Shown here: positions 1-10,109 of the stretch, piece by piece
How the letters are laid out: each line of letters begins with the position of its first letter
Position numbering within the stretch: position 1 is the stretch's first letter
From: Photobacterium salinisoli
GTDB taxonomy: Bacteria > Pseudomonadota > Gammaproteobacteria > Enterobacterales > Vibrionaceae
Assembly (NCBI RefSeq): GCF_003614885.1
Contig: NZ_QZMS01000003.1
Location: 1-64,000 of the forward strand
Length of the DNA stretch: 64,000 nucleotides
Direction: 5' to 3'
Position numbers and translations under genes: made by a program
The notes under the pieces: generated by a model
Database searches by the model: none
Told to the model about the DNA's origin: nothing
Seen by the model: only the letters and a program-made list of their open reading frames with translations

Positions 1-355
<355 letters not shown>

Positions 356-591
356 AAGTTTTGTTGCCTTTCCGAAGAAAGGCGGCTCAGTGATTACTGA
401 TGTTCCAACCGAAGTTGAAACGAATTGACTGTGCCGGTAACCCTTTCGAAAAAGCGCTACCATTTGGTCACTCAGTTCACTGATAAATCTTTTATGACTG
501 TATCATTGTCGAGTGCCCACACAGATTGCATGGTCAAATTGTTAAAGAGCTTTTCCAGACTTGCCGTTGGCTTGTCTTGGACAGGGCGGCC

Positions 592-619
592 ATTCTAACG
601 AATCAAACAAAGTAGTCAA
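592..619 (-). promoter_or_regulatory. rrn promoter P2-like
   Basis: On the minus strand TTGACT (619-614) and TAGAAT (597-592) are 16 bp apart and followed by GGCCGCC. It sits about 110 bp downstream of the P1-like promoter, the usual tandem arrangement of rrn promoters. Confidence 0.7.
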
Positions 620-703
620 ACAATTTTTTATTTGCTTTCTTTGTGCCGCCTTTCATCAAAACCGAACTGATGTTTTCATCCGTTCCCGTCTTGGTGAGGC
701 GGC

Positions 704-731
704 ATTATAGAGACTTGGAAAAGACTGACAA
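704..731 (-). promoter_or_regulatory. rrn promoter P1-like
   Basis: On the minus strand TTGTCA (731-726) and a perfect TATAAT (709-704) are separated by 16 bp and followed by a GC-rich discriminator (GCCGCC). The 16-bp spacer and GC discriminator are typical of stringently controlled rRNA promoters. Confidence 0.8.
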
Positions 732-924
732 CCCTTTTCTTAATAAAAAATGTTTAACCGGTCATAATTTCAACTAATGTGAAAATATGCGCCTTAAGTC
801 AACATTATACGATCAATACATTCACTTTCTGGTAATCGTAAAACTATGCACGTACTATTATTGTGATTAATTTGTTAAATAAATCGCCTTCTAACTTTTC
901 AATCGATGACACTGTAGCTTGCCT

Positions 925-1374
925 ATGAAATTTTCCAACTCACACACTATGATCATTGCGCTGATAACTCTTATTGGTGCCATCATATTTAGCTTCATTT
1001 CTTCTACCGCTGCGATAGCTTTCGCACTGGGTGCCGTATTATCCGGATTTGCCAACCATTACCTGAATACTAATCAGGATAAAAGTATGACGGGTGATGA
1101 AAACCAGAGCAGTAAAACCCTCTATGTCGGAAATCTCCCCTATCGTGCTAACGAGAGTGAAGTCAAAGATTTATTCTCAGAGTACGGGGAAGTCTTTGCC
1201 GTTCGCTTGATGAAGGATAAACGAACAGGGAAAAGACGTGGTTTCGGTTTTGTAGTCATGAGCAGTAAAGATGCTGACTACGCCGTCAGCAAACTTAATG
1301 AGAAAGAATTTGGTCAGCGCACATTAAAAGTGCGTGAGGCCAATGATCCTAAAAACGAGGATAGTCAAGACTGA
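925..1374 (+). CDS. Membrane-anchored RRM RNA-binding protein
   Basis: The protein (149 aa from ATG 925) has two short hydrophobic segments at about residues 8-24 and 27-45, then a polar linker and one RNA recognition motif at about 65-140. RNP2 (TLYVGNL) and RNP1 (RRGFGFVVM) are both intact, so single-stranded RNA binding is expected. The family of short single-RRM proteins in bacteria is poorly characterised; the N-terminal membrane part suggests the RRM faces the cytoplasm from the inner membrane. An in-frame TTG at 919 is possible, but ATG 925 is preferred although its ribosome binding site is weak. Its 3' end overlaps the 3' end of convergent murI by 26 bp. Targets are unknown. Confidence 0.85.
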   Translation: MKFSNSHTMIIALITLIGAIIFSFISSTAAIAFALGAVLSGFANHYLNTNQDKSMTGDENQSSKTLYVGNLPYRANESEVKDLFSEYGEVFAVRLMKDKRTGKRRGFGFVVMSSKDADYAVSKLNEKEFGQRTLKVREANDPKNEDSQD

Positions 1375-2143
1375 TAACCTGCCCCAGATCCATAGCCAGT
1401 AGATTGTGATTTAATGTCACAACATTGGAGCTCGCATCAGTATGATAGGTAAAATTCTGCCGCTGCGGTGACCTTTCATTGGCTATGTCTCCTAACAGTG
1501 AATTGACCCGGCTAGCGATTGCGCTACCGGAGTCAATCACATTCGTGGCCTGGACAAACACTTTACTGATTTCCTCTTTTATCAGCGGAAAGTGAGTACA
1601 TCCGAGTACAACCGTATCGATTGTCGTTTGGAACCAAGGCTGCAATATCCCCGTCAACTCGTCCAGATCGACCTTAGCTCCCCGTAGTTTCATCTCTGCC
1701 ATTTCAACCAGGCGCGTGTTGCCCAGCAAGTGGACCTCGCAATCTGAAGCAAACTCCTGAATCAGAGCCTGGGTATACTGGCGTTTTACCGTAGCCGGTG
1801 TGGCTAATACGCCCAGGCTTTTCGTTTTACTCAGTAATGCTGCAGGCTTGATTGCAGGCACAACCCCAACCACAGGCAAACTCAGTGCGGCGCGCAGAGG
1901 AGGCAAGACGATAGTACTTGCGGTATTACAGGCAATCACCACCAGATCTGCGTTATGTTTGGTGGTCAGAGACGACACAATATGCAGGGTACGCTCAACC
2001 AATACCGCCTCGTCCAACTCACCATAAGGAAAAGCCGCATCATCAAATGCGTAGATATATTGATAATGTGGCAACTGGCGGTATATCTCTTGATACACGG
2101 AGAGGCCGCCCACACCAGAATCAAAAATAAGGATGGTTTTCAC
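1349..2143 (-). CDS. murI: Glutamate racemase
   Basis: MurI interconverts L- and D-glutamate in the cytoplasm, supplying D-Glu for peptidoglycan. At 264 aa it has the family length. Visible signatures are the N-terminal FDSGVGG loop (residues 7-13) and the two catalytic cysteines in VIACNTAST (about 73) and VLGCTHFPL (about 183). The position between btuB and the rRNA operon is the same as in E. coli, apart from the extra ATPase gene. It is co-directional with the ATPase and btuB, 63 bp downstream of the ATPase gene, and could be reached by read-through from the cobalamin-controlled promoter. The 3' end overlaps the convergent RRM gene. Confidence 0.97.
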   Translation of the reverse strand: MKTILIFDSGVGGLSVYQEIYRQLPHYQYIYAFDDAAFPYGELDEAVLVERTLHIVSSLTTKHNADLVVIACNTASTIVLPPLRAALSLPVVGVVPAIKPAALLSKTKSLGVLATPATVKRQYTQALIQEFASDCEVHLLGNTRLVEMAEMKLRGAKVDLDELTGILQPWFQTTIDTVVLGCTHFPLIKEEISKVFVQATNVIDSGSAIASRVNSLLGDIANERSPQRQNFTYHTDASSNVVTLNHNLLAMDLGQVISLDYPRF

Positions 2144-2206
2144 AACGTCTTTCTGACTGCTCCGGAATAGAAACTCTCATCATACTGACTGACAGGCAAA
2201 AGCCAA

Positions 2207-2899
2207 CTATCGCCCGTCAGTTTGCTGTGAGTCTGGTACTGAGATCCGATAGCGAAGATGATGAAACCGTCCTTGATTGTCTATATGCAGCGGTTCAATC
2301 ACCAATTGTCCTGAAAAACACGGGGCATCAACCACCAGAGTATGGAATTCGCCGTCTTCTCCACAAGGGTCCACCTCATCAGGCAACCGGGCAAGTAAAG
2401 AGTGATTAAACCATTGACCGCAGAACTCACCACTGAGCTGGCTGGTATCCACTGTGGTCAGAATCGTTTTTATCCCCCGTTGCAGAATCTCCTCGGCCAG
2501 CAGCTGGCTGTTCTCGCCCAGCAAAGGGAAGGCACATTGCCAGCCGGCCGGCTCGATATAGCTGCGACGATAAGCCTCAATACCGTTGCAAAACATGTCG
2601 CCAAATGCCACGGCTTCAACGGCCAGCCCGCTGTTGCGAATCGCTTCCACCACCAGTGATTGATACACCTCATTGGGAGGAAATACCTCAGGAAGTGGTA
2701 TTTCAACCAAAGGCAGGCTTGTCAGCCTGGCCTGCGACCGAACCACATCAATGGGTGTTGCCTGAAACGGCACTTCAGTACCCACGTAGGTAGTAAACAG
2801 GCCAACCACGTCATAGTCAGCGTTTTCTAATAAACGTAATAACGTCAGGGTTGAGTCTTTACCGGATGACCAGCTGACGATCACTTTCTTCGGTTTCAT
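2207..2899 (-). CDS. PP-loop ATP-binding protein, Dph6-like (COG2102)
   Basis: A 230-aa protein with the N-terminal PP-loop signature SWSSGKDSTL (residues 9-18), as in the diphthine-ammonia ligase/MJ0570-like branch of adenine nucleotide alpha hydrolases. These enzymes adenylate a substrate; true diphthamide synthesis does not occur in bacteria, so the substrate here is unknown. The gene starts 40 bp downstream of btuB, after a hairpin, with a GAGG ribosome binding site 7 bp before its ATG. Lying between btuB and murI, it is probably part of the cobalamin-riboswitch transcript, which points to a role linked to corrinoid uptake or salvage; that link is an inference from position. Confidence 0.85.
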   Translation of the reverse strand: MKPKKVIVSWSSGKDSTLTLLRLLENADYDVVGLFTTYVGTEVPFQATPIDVVRSQARLTSLPLVEIPLPEVFPPNEVYQSLVVEAIRNSGLAVEAVAFGDMFCNGIEAYRRSYIEPAGWQCAFPLLGENSQLLAEEILQRGIKTILTTVDTSQLSGEFCGQWFNHSLLARLPDEVDPCGEDGEFHTLVVDAPCFSGQLVIEPLHIDNQGRFHHLRYRISVPDSQQTDGR

Positions 2900-2910
2900 T
2901 GTCGCCTCAC

Positions 2911-2933
2911 GAAAAAGCCGCCCGGAGGCGGCT
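2911..2933 (-). terminator. Intrinsic terminator or attenuator after btuB
   Basis: On the minus strand a 7-bp GC stem (AGCCGCC/GGCGGCT) is followed by TTTTT. It starts a few bases after the btuB stop codon and precedes the ATPase gene, so it may partly separate the two. Confidence 0.6.
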
Positions 2934-2938
2934 AAAGG

Positions 2939-4759
2939 TTAGAACTGGTAAGTCACAGAAGCGTAATAACTTCTTTCCTGAGTATTGTAGTTCTGAACCA
3001 ATTCGTACTCTTTATCAAACAGGTTCGCAACACGGCCGCTCAACGTCACTTGCTCAGACAAATAATAACTGGCCGCGACATCAAACAGTGAGTAGCCACC
3101 CATTTCGTAGACACCGCCACCAAAAAGGTTTTCTTGGCGTTCACCTTGATAAAGATAGTTCAATGAAGCCTGCCAATCTGCCGCGTTATAAACAATGTTC
3201 CACTTGGCATTTTGTTTCGCTACACGGGACAAGGGTTGATTCAAGTTCTTATCTTTTGGATCCAGGTATTCAAGGGAAAGATGATGATCAAACGCGCCTG
3301 TTTCAAAAGCGGCCACCAGCTCGATGCCTTTGATGAGTGCATCATCATTCTGACAGCTTCCTGACTGACAGGAAATGCGGTTATCAATGTCATTCTGATA
3401 CGCAGCTAGTCGCCAATAAACCGCATTAAGCTGACCATCGAATGCGACTTCGACGGTTTTCGATTCCTCAGGCTCCAGAGTCGGATTACCGAAATTCGGC
3501 CAATATAAATCGTTAAACGTTGGGGCGCGAAAACCTGTACCGGCATTACCCGTCAGACGCAGTGCATCACTGAAGCGCCAACCTGCACCCAACTGCCAGG
3601 TAAACTCAGTGCCGTACTGCTCGTTATCATCAACACGGACGCTGGCCTCGGCCTGAGCCTGCTGACCATCATGATTGACAGTGACATAAGCCGCTTTATT
3701 ATCACGATCTCCTTTGTCATAACTGTTGAACACTTGGTTCCAGCTATCCCACAGGTTCGAATCTTTAACTTGATCATCGGTATACTCCAGGCCCGCTCCC
3801 AGCCAGGTTTGCGCCTGAACCAGTACTGTATTTCGCCAGCTGATAACATTCCTGTCCGTAACAATCTTACTGCCCGTCACTGAAGGATCCGCATTTTCAG
3901 CTTCATCCCGATTCATGGCAAGGATCAACTCAGAGCTGAACTGATCGTTGTCATAAACCAAACGGCCAGATACGTTGTACAGTAAGTTATCGGTTTCTTC
4001 CGAGCCACCAAAAGAGTCATCAAACTCGATGTTGCCCTCGTGGTAGTATGCATTGCCCGCAAGGGTCCAGTTATCATTCAGATGAATCCCAGCATCAATC
4101 AGGCCATCCCGGTTACGAAAACCATCGTCATCGTTGCTACCAAAAGAGGCAACATCCTGACCCTCAGCCTGCTCAAAATTCGCAGCTACCTTCACCCATC
4201 CCCGATCCCCAAGACGATTGGCGACACTGCCGGTTAATTGCTGATATTTCTCTGAGCCAAATTCGGCTTTCACTTCACCTGACATCTTCTTAGGCTGCGA
4301 GTCGGTAATGATATTAATGACACCAGCGGTTGCGTCGGCACCATACACAGCAGCACGATTACCACGCACGAACTCGATGCGCTCAATGCCTGTTAACGGA
4401 AGTTGTCCAACATTCGTGAAACCTGTAGTGGCGCTGCCAATACGCACACCATTTAACAAAAACAGAACATTGTCACTGCCGCGAACATAAGTGCGGCCAA
4501 GATGACCGTAAGTACCATTGGTACTAATCTGCACACCCGGTAAAGTTCGTAATACTTCCGTTAAACTGTTCGCCTGCATAGCATCAATATCAGCTTTAGT
4601 AACCACTGAAACAGGTGCAATGAGATTTTTTGTAGACTGTTCAAAACGGTTGGCGGTCACCACCATGGTCTCATCAGTGGTAGTCTGGGCGGAAACGAGC
4701 GAGGATTGCAGACACAAAGGTGCCAACGCCACGGCTAAAAGCGTTTTTTTCATTGTCAT
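2939..4759 (-). CDS. btuB: TonB-dependent vitamin B12 outer membrane receptor
   Basis: BtuB imports cobalamin across the outer membrane using TonB energy. From ATG 4759 the protein is 606 aa: a signal peptide (MKKTLLAVALAPLCLQSSLVSA near the start), a TonB box (DETMVVTANR), a plug domain with LRTLPGVQI and the RGSDNVLFLLNG segment, then a 22-strand barrel ending in the aromatic C-terminus SVTYQF. The start is chosen because TAAGG lies 6 bp upstream of ATG 4759; the longer reading frame from 4798 would run into the riboswitch. Expression is controlled by the cobalamin riboswitch just upstream. Gene order trmA / btuB / murI matches E. coli. Confidence 0.97.
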   Translation of the reverse strand: MTMKKTLLAVALAPLCLQSSLVSAQTTTDETMVVTANRFEQSTKNLIAPVSVVTKADIDAMQANSLTEVLRTLPGVQISTNGTYGHLGRTYVRGSDNVLFLLNGVRIGSATTGFTNVGQLPLTGIERIEFVRGNRAAVYGADATAGVINIITDSQPKKMSGEVKAEFGSEKYQQLTGSVANRLGDRGWVKVAANFEQAEGQDVASFGSNDDDGFRNRDGLIDAGIHLNDNWTLAGNAYYHEGNIEFDDSFGGSEETDNLLYNVSGRLVYDNDQFSSELILAMNRDEAENADPSVTGSKIVTDRNVISWRNTVLVQAQTWLGAGLEYTDDQVKDSNLWDSWNQVFNSYDKGDRDNKAAYVTVNHDGQQAQAEASVRVDDNEQYGTEFTWQLGAGWRFSDALRLTGNAGTGFRAPTFNDLYWPNFGNPTLEPEESKTVEVAFDGQLNAVYWRLAAYQNDIDNRISCQSGSCQNDDALIKGIELVAAFETGAFDHHLSLEYLDPKDKNLNQPLSRVAKQNAKWNIVYNAADWQASLNYLYQGERQENLFGGGVYEMGGYSLFDVAASYYLSEQVTLSGRVANLFDKEYELVQNYNTQERSYYASVTYQF

Positions 4760-4786
4760 GGATACCTTAAATCGCGTTGAAATCTG

Positions 4787-5045
4787 GGCAGTCTCCATAC
4801 TGCCTGTCTCGCTGGTCGGTCTTCGGACTTGAGAGCATGGTTGAACAACCGCCTAGGACAACGACTTCCCATTTCGACTGGCCGGCATTGCGCTTGCCTA
4901 TTGAAACAGTGTCTGGCTATCAGCCCTGTGTCTTTCGTTCTCTCTTACCGCTGCGCGTCAGTTACGGATTCTCACCGTATTCCCCGCCTGCTAACAGGCA
5001 AACCAGCGCAGCGGAATGCTAGTTTTCCCGGTCGGAATTGTCTAG
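4787..5045 (-). promoter_or_regulatory. Cobalamin (B12) riboswitch upstream of btuB
   Basis: On the minus strand the leader carries the conserved AdoCbl riboswitch core: GGTGAGAATCC, ACTGACGCGCAGCGGTAAG (about 4985-4944) and a B12 box (GCGAGACAGGCAG, about 4813-4800). Directly after the box a perfect hairpin (GGCAGT, loop, ACTGCC; 4804-4787) shares its first arm with the end of the box and lies 20 bp before the btuB ribosome binding site (TAAGG at 4768-4764). This fits control of translation initiation rather than termination, as no T-run follows the hairpin. Outer borders are approximate. Confidence 0.93.
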
Positions 5046-5105
5046 TTTAGTTTGCTATTAGTCATGACAAATCTATCTGGCTGGCATTTTTCTCCCCCCT
5101 TTCAC

Positions 5106-5133
5106 TGGACATCAGTCAGCAATGCAATAAAAT
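5106..5133 (+). promoter_or_regulatory. trmA sigma-70 promoter
   Basis: TGGACA (5106-5111) and TAAAAT (5128-5133) are 16 bp apart, about 30 bp upstream of the trmA ATG at 5170, whose ribosome binding site is GAGG (5159-5162). Confidence 0.6.
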
Positions 5134-5169
5134 CTGCGCTCTTATTTTGAGCAGTTTTGAGGCAACACC

Positions 5170-6276
5170 ATGGCAGCAACCCCTATCAACCCCGCCACCT
5201 ACCAAGCACAACTGGACGAAAAAGCCGAGCGTATGCAAGCGCTGTTTGCTGACGTAGACACCCCGGAGTTGGAGGTGTTCGCTTCTCCTGCTCAACACTA
5301 CCGTATGCGCGCTGAGTTCCGTGTCTGGCATGAAGGGGAAGACCTGTATTACATCATGTTCAATCAGGAAACCCGCGAGAAATACCGTGTCGATCAGTTC
5401 CCGCAAGCCAGCCGTTTGATCAATGATTTGATGCCGTTGCTGGTTGATGCGATGAAACCGAACCGTGCACTGCGCCATAAACTGTTTCAAGTCGATTTCC
5501 TGTCCACACTGAGCGGAGAAATTCTGGTTTCCCTGCTTTATCACCGACAGCTGAATGAAGAGTGGGTCGCAGAAGCGAAAGCCCTGAAGCAAAGGCTGAA
5601 TGATGAAGGGTTCAATCTCAACCTGATCGGTCGTGCACGTAAACAGAAAATCGTGCTGGATCAGGATTATGTGATTGAAAAACTGACGGTTCACGATCAA
5701 ACACTGACCTATCAGCAGGTAGAAAACAGTTTTACTCAGCCTAACGGTGAAGTGGCGCAAAAAATGCTGGAGTGGGCGGTCGACTGTACCCAGGACAGCG
5801 AAGGTGATCTGCTGGAGCTGTATTGCGGCAATGGCAACTTCTCGCTGGCTCTGGCAAAGAATTTTGACCGTGTGCTGGCCACAGAACTGGCCAAGCCGTC
5901 GGTAGAGTCGGCACAGTACAACATTGCGGCGAACAAGATCGATAACGTGCAGATCATCCGTATGTCTGCTGAAGAGTTTACTCAGGCGATGGAAGGGCAG
6001 CGCGAGTTCAGACGCCTGAAAGATAACAACATTGATCTCAGCAGCTACAATTGCAACACCATTTTTGTTGATCCGCCCCGCTCAGGCATGGACGAGGATA
6101 CCTGTCGTATGGTCCAGGCCTATGAGCGTATTATCTATATCTCCTGTAACCCGGACACCTTAAAAGCCAACCTGGAGATTCTTGGTCACACCCATCGCAT
6201 TACCCGTTTTGCGCTGTTTGATCAGTTTCCTTACACCCACCATATGGAAGCAGGGGTGATGCTGGAGCGCAAATAA
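5170..6276 (+). CDS. trmA: tRNA/tmRNA (uracil-C5)-methyltransferase
   Basis: TrmA makes ribothymidine at position 54 of the T-loop of tRNAs, using SAM. The protein is 368 aa (E. coli 366). The SAM-binding motif is [13 protein letters not shown] (about 215-227), followed by [10 protein letters not shown] (about 299) and the catalytic cysteine in YISCNPDTL (about 325). A C-terminal glutamate ([10 protein letters not shown]) matches the general base region. It is divergent from btuB and faces yijD/fabR, with which it shares a bidirectional terminator. Confidence 0.97.
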   Translation: MAATPINPATYQAQLDEKAERMQALFADVDTPELEVFASPAQHYRMRAEFRVWHEGEDLYYIMFNQETREKYRVDQFPQASRLINDLMPLLVDAMKPNRALRHKLFQVDFLSTLSGEILVSLLYHRQLNEEWVAEAKALKQRLNDEGFNLNLIGRARKQKIVLDQDYVIEKLTVHDQTLTYQQVENSFTQPNGEVAQKMLEWAVDCTQDSEGDLLELYCGNGNFSLALAKNFDRVLATELAKPSVESAQYNIAANKIDNVQIIRMSAEEFTQAMEGQREFRRLKDNNIDLSSYNCNTIFVDPPRSGMDEDTCRMVQAYERIIYISCNPDTLKANLEILGHTHRITRFALFDQFPYTHHMEAGVMLERK

Positions 6277-6300
6277 TCCCGTGCGAAAGCGGCACAAACA

Positions 6301-6327
6301 AAAAAGGCGCCTGAGGCGCCTTTTTTG
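6301..6327. terminator. Bidirectional terminator between trmA and yijD
   Basis: Perfect GGCGCC-TGA-GGCGCC stem flanked by an A-run on the left and a T-run on the right, so it can stop trmA (plus) and yijD (minus) transcripts. Confidence 0.85.
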
Positions 6328-6344
6328 TTTTCAATGCCGGGGTG

Positions 6345-6728
6345 TTATGCATCATCCTGAGATTTGGATTTTGACTTAGGCTTCATTACCCCCATGCGGT
6401 AAGCGACCCACAGCAGCAGTGCCAAAGAGATCATCAACGGCAGGAAGTTAGAGCCCATATCCGGTGCCTGCGCTCGCAGAAAGGCAGAATAGCCAAAGGC
6501 GCCGACCAGAAACAGAGCAAAGGCTATGGCCGGGGTCCCTTCCGCCATCGGGCGGGTCAGGTAGTCCTGATACATACAATACACAGTCATCACAAAAGCA
6601 ATCACCGGAAAAATAGAAAAAGCGACGGCACTGGAGGTAAATACTGCCAGCGTGGCGTTACCGCACAGTCCTGCTAACAGTGACAGGATTAAGGTCTTGC
6701 GTTCTGCTTTAACTTGTTGCTTGTCCAT
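6345..6728 (-). CDS. yijD: YijD/DUF1422 inner membrane protein
   Basis: A 127-aa protein with four predicted membrane segments (about residues 13-33, 35-52, 66-84, 95-113) and a charged, lysine-rich C-terminal tail (KPKSKSKSQDDA). It matches the DUF1422 family, whose function is not known. It follows fabR by 20 bp in the same orientation, the conserved fabR-yijD pair of enterobacteria and vibrios, so it is probably co-transcribed and may act in envelope lipid matters, though that rests only on context. Confidence 0.92.
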   Translation of the reverse strand: MDKQQVKAERKTLILSLLAGLCGNATLAVFTSSAVAFSIFPVIAFVMTVYCMYQDYLTRPMAEGTPAIAFALFLVGAFGYSAFLRAQAPDMGSNFLPLMISLALLLWVAYRMGVMKPKSKSKSQDDA

Positions 6729-6748
6729 ATCTTCACCAACATACTCAA

Positions 6749-7381
6749 TTAAGGTTTATGCGCCAGCGTGTTGCGCTCACGCTCTTTACGATACCAGTAA
6801 GCTCCCTTGGCTATCATCCGCAGTTGCATGATTAAGCGCTCTGCATGTTCTGCCCGCGACTGACTGTCCAGATCCAGAGCATCCGCTCCTGAACTGAACA
6901 CCAAAGTCACTAACGCTTCAGCCTGGATATAAGCTTCTTCGTGCCGGCTACCGCCTTTGGCTTCCAGATACTCAGTAAGTTCCGCCACGAAGTGCTGAAT
7001 TTCTCTCGCCACAGCAGCACGGAATGCCGGCGAAGTGCCTGAGCGTTCCCGTAACAGCAAACGGAACACGTTCGGGCTGCTTTCAATAAATTCCATGAAG
7101 GTTTCAACAGAAGTGCGGATAACACTGCCTTCTTCAGCAATTCGCTGGCGAGCCTGACGCATCAGCTGGCGAAGCAGTAAGCCACCTTCATCAACCAATG
7201 TTAGTCCAAGTTCATCCATATCTTTGAAGTGACGATAAAAAGATGTGGGCGCTATACCAGCTTCACGCGCAACTTCGCGCAAACTGAGATTGGAAAAACT
7301 GCGCTCAGCACTGAGCTGGTTAAAGGCTGCGTTAATCAGTGAACGCCGGGTTTTTTCTTTTTGTTGGGCCCTGATCCCCAT
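6749..7381 (-). CDS. fabR: TetR-family repressor of unsaturated fatty acid synthesis
   Basis: FabR represses fabA/fabB type genes in response to the ratio of unsaturated to saturated acyl chains. The 210-aa protein has an N-terminal TetR helix-turn-helix ([21 protein letters not shown] at about 33-53) and an all-helical ligand domain. The start [15 protein letters not shown] is the conserved FabR start. It is divergent from sthA; the 299-bp spacer must hold both promoters but no clear FabR operator was picked out. It precedes yijD in the same transcript. Confidence 0.96.
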   Translation of the reverse strand: MGIRAQQKEKTRRSLINAAFNQLSAERSFSNLSLREVAREAGIAPTSFYRHFKDMDELGLTLVDEGGLLLRQLMRQARQRIAEEGSVIRTSVETFMEFIESSPNVFRLLLRERSGTSPAFRAAVAREIQHFVAELTEYLEAKGGSRHEEAYIQAEALVTLVFSSGADALDLDSQSRAEHAERLIMQLRMIAKGAYWYRKERERNTLAHKP

Positions 7382-7680
7382 GGGTTCCTGCTTCTGTTAA
7401 GTTGCCAGTTTGAGTCTCACTATACCCGCTTTCAGCCACTTGATCAGCGTCAATCCACACTTTGCCGCTGGGAATACTAACGGCCCTGTACGGTGGAAGC
7501 AAAATCACAAACGTCATTTTCCCCGCCGGCTCACAAACTGCTGCCTGCCAGAGATAAAAATGGGGGTTTCTTCTGCCACAACGTGATCCTACGCGCTCTA
7601 TCGGGGAGTCGCGATTTTCCCTTCGATGGGAAAACGTTACACTCCGCACCACAGAAACAATCGGATAATTAAGGCGGCCC

Positions 7681-9096
7681 ATGAGCATTCAACACCCCAC
7701 GACTCCTTCTCACTATGATGTGATTATTATCGGCAGCGGACCCGGAGGCGAAGGGGCCGCCATGGGACTGACCAAAGCGGGTTTCAGCGTCGCTATCATT
7801 GAACGTGAAAGTCGTGTAGGCGGCGGCTGTACCCATTGGGGCACCATCCCGTCTAAAGCACTGCGCCATGCGGTCAGCCGTATTATCGAATTCAATAAAA
7901 ACCCGCTCTACAGCAAGAATACCACCACACTGCACAGCACTTTCAGCCAGATCCTGGGTCACGCGCAGACAGTAGTCAGTAAACAAACGAGAATGCGTCA
8001 GGGCTTTTATGATCGCAACAGCTGCCCCATCATTGCCGGTGAAGCCAGCTTTGTCGACAAACACACCATACGTGTGCGTAATCACGACGGCAGCCATGAC
8101 ACTTATACCGCCGACAAGTTTGTGATTGCCACCGGCTCACGCCCTTACCAGCCCAAAGATGTCGACTTCACCCACCAGCGCATCTACGACAGTGATTCCG
8201 TTCTGCGTCTGCAGCACGACCCGCGCCACATTATTATTTATGGTGCCGGGGTGATCGGCAGTGAATATGCCTCTATCTTCCGCGGTCTGGGGGTAAAGGT
8301 TGATCTCATTAACACCCGCCAGCGCCTGCTGGAATTTCTCGATAACGAGATCTCTGACTCGCTGTCTTACCACCTGTGGAACAACGGTGTGATGATCCGC
8401 AGCGGAGAAGCCTACAGCAAGATTGAAGGCACAGAAGACGGCGTGATCCTGCACCTGGAATCCGGCAAGAAAATGAAAGCCGACTGCCTGCTGTACGCCA
8501 ATGGCCGGACAGGTAACACAGATCGCCTCAACCTGGAAGTGGTCGGGCTCACGCCGGATTCACGTGGCCAGCTATCCGTCGACCAGAACTACTGCACCGA
8601 TGCCGATAACATTTATGCGGTAGGTGATGTGATTGGCTATCCTAGCCTGGCGAGCGCCGCGTATGATCAGGGCCGTTTCGTCGCCCAGGCCATCGCAACC
8701 GGCCAGGCTCAGGGGCAGCTGATTGACCATATTCCAACCGGTATCTACACCATTCCTGAAATCAGCTCTGTGGGTAAAACCGAGCAGCAGCTAACGGCAG
8801 AGAAAGTACCGTATGAGGTGGGACGGGCGCAGTTCAAACACCTGGCACGGGCACAAATAGCCGGTACCGACGTTGGTAGCCTGAAGATACTGTTCCACCG
8901 CGAAACCAAAGAAATTTTAGGCATTCACTGCTTCGGCGAACGGGCCTCAGAGATCATTCACATTGGTCAGGCCATCATGGAACAGAAAAATGGGGGTAAC
9001 AGCATAGATTACTTTGTGAATACCACCTTTAACTACCCCACCATGGCTGAGGCCTATCGGGTTGCTGCCCTGAATGGACTGAACCGTCTGTTTTGA
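7681..9096 (+). CDS. sthA: Soluble pyridine nucleotide transhydrogenase
   Basis: SthA reoxidises NADPH with NAD+ in the cytosol. The 471-aa flavoprotein has the FAD-binding [12 protein letters not shown] motif (about 17-28), the NAD(P) fold [10 protein letters not shown] (about 186-195), and the segment [15 protein letters not shown] (about 48-62), where the second redox cysteine of lipoamide dehydrogenases is replaced by threonine, as is usual in SthA. The C-terminal dimerisation domain is complete. The ribosome binding site is AAGGCGG just before ATG 7681. It sits beside fabR as in E. coli, though oxyR is not the next gene here. Confidence 0.97.
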   Translation: MSIQHPTTPSHYDVIIIGSGPGGEGAAMGLTKAGFSVAIIERESRVGGGCTHWGTIPSKALRHAVSRIIEFNKNPLYSKNTTTLHSTFSQILGHAQTVVSKQTRMRQGFYDRNSCPIIAGEASFVDKHTIRVRNHDGSHDTYTADKFVIATGSRPYQPKDVDFTHQRIYDSDSVLRLQHDPRHIIIYGAGVIGSEYASIFRGLGVKVDLINTRQRLLEFLDNEISDSLSYHLWNNGVMIRSGEAYSKIEGTEDGVILHLESGKKMKADCLLYANGRTGNTDRLNLEVVGLTPDSRGQLSVDQNYCTDADNIYAVGDVIGYPSLASAAYDQGRFVAQAIATGQAQGQLIDHIPTGIYTIPEISSVGKTEQQLTAEKVPYEVGRAQFKHLARAQIAGTDVGSLKILFHRETKEILGIHCFGERASEIIHIGQAIMEQKNGGNSIDYFVNTTFNYPTMAEAYRVAALNGLNRLF

Positions 9097-9140
9097 AAGC
9101 ACCGCTCCGCAGCAAGTTCTGGGGAGTTGTACACACCATA

Positions 9141-9168
9141 AAAAAACGGCGCCGAGGGCGCCGTTTTT
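9141..9168. terminator. Bidirectional terminator between sthA and allE
   Basis: CGGCGCC-GAG-GGCGCCG stem (9147-9163) with an A-run before and T-run after it, serving both convergent genes. Confidence 0.88.
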
Positions 9169-9184
9169 GCGATTGGTACTCAGC

Positions 9185-10036
9185 TTATCGGCGGTTACCG
9201 CGATACGCCGGTGATGGGTTCAGTACCATGTGACGGTTAATGTCTTTAAACAGCAGGTAGCGGAAGCGGCCCGGGCCACCGGCATAACACGCTTGCGGGC
9301 AGAAAGCACGCAGCCACATATAGTCACCGGCTTCCACTTCTACCCAGTCCTGATTTAAGTGGTATACAGCTTTACCTTCCAGAACATACAGGCCGTGTTC
9401 CATCACATGCGTTTCATCAAACGGAATAATGCCGCCGGGCTGGAAGGTTACGATATTGACTTGCATGTCGTGACGCATATCTGCCGAATCAACAAACCGG
9501 GTTGTCGCCCAGGCATCGTTGGTGTCGGGCATTGGCGTTGGCTCAATGTCATTCTCATTAGTCACAAAGGCGTCTGGCACCTCGATGCCATCTACAAACT
9601 CATAGGCCTTGCGGATCCAGTGAAAACGCACCGGCGCATCGCCATTGTTCTTCAGGCTCCACTTTGCTGATGGCGGCAGGTAAGCATAACCGCCGGTTTC
9701 CATCTGATATTGCTCGCCTTCCAGCGTCAGGGTCATCTCACCTTCTACCACAAACAGCACGCCTTCCGCACCCGCATCCAGTTCGGGTTTGTCGCTGCCG
9801 CCCTGAGGGGAGACTTCCATGATGTAGTGGGAAAACGTTTCAGAAAAACCGCTCATTGGCCGGGCAATCACCCACAGCCGGGTATTGTCCCAGAACGGCA
9901 GGAAGCTGGTCACTATATCGCTCATCACCCCCTTAGGGATGATGGCATAAGCTTCGGTAAACACCGCGCGGTCAGAGAGAATCTGTGTCTGCGGTGGCAG
10001 GCCACCTGTGGGGGCATAATAAGTATTCCGAGCCAT
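9185..10036 (-). CDS. allE: (S)-ureidoglycine aminohydrolase-like bicupin (AllE/YlbA)
   Basis: AllE releases ammonia from (S)-ureidoglycine during allantoin breakdown. The 283-aa protein has two cupin domains: an N-terminal one around GAEGVLFVVEGEMTLTLEG (about 88-106) and a C-terminal one around residues 200-270 with the metal-binding pattern ETHVMEHG (Glu, His, His) and a later Gln in PQACYAGG. Compared with E. coli AllE (261 aa) it is slightly longer. No other allantoin gene is near; instead a LysR regulator is divergently transcribed 168 bp away and likely controls it. The assignment to the family is firm, the physiological substrate here less so. Confidence 0.88.
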   Translation of the reverse strand: MARNTYYAPTGGLPPQTQILSDRAVFTEAYAIIPKGVMSDIVTSFLPFWDNTRLWVIARPMSGFSETFSHYIMEVSPQGGSDKPELDAGAEGVLFVVEGEMTLTLEGEQYQMETGGYAYLPPSAKWSLKNNGDAPVRFHWIRKAYEFVDGIEVPDAFVTNENDIEPTPMPDTNDAWATTRFVDSADMRHDMQVNIVTFQPGGIIPFDETHVMEHGLYVLEGKAVYHLNQDWVEVEAGDYMWLRAFCPQACYAGGPGRFRYLLFKDINRHMVLNPSPAYRGNRR

Positions 10037-10109
10037 TACATATGTCCTTTCATGTAAAGCAGTATGACTGCGCCAATGGATAAACAGAGTCTTGACGAGG
10101 CTGCTGTTT

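Larger units (their letters stand above)
356..918 (-). promoter_or_regulatory. rrn leader and promoter region
   Basis: This gene-free stretch is the leader and promoter region of the rRNA operon, read on the minus strand. It contains two promoter-like pairs (listed separately) and, at about 536-550, a boxA-type antitermination element (GCTCTTTAACA on the minus strand). The A/T-rich tract at 740-770 just upstream of the distal promoter fits an UP element. No tRNA or protein gene is visible in it. Confidence 0.8.

Noticed and set aside
5116..5760. 214-aa open frame on the minus strand over trmA
   Set aside because: Shadow of trmA; no family features.
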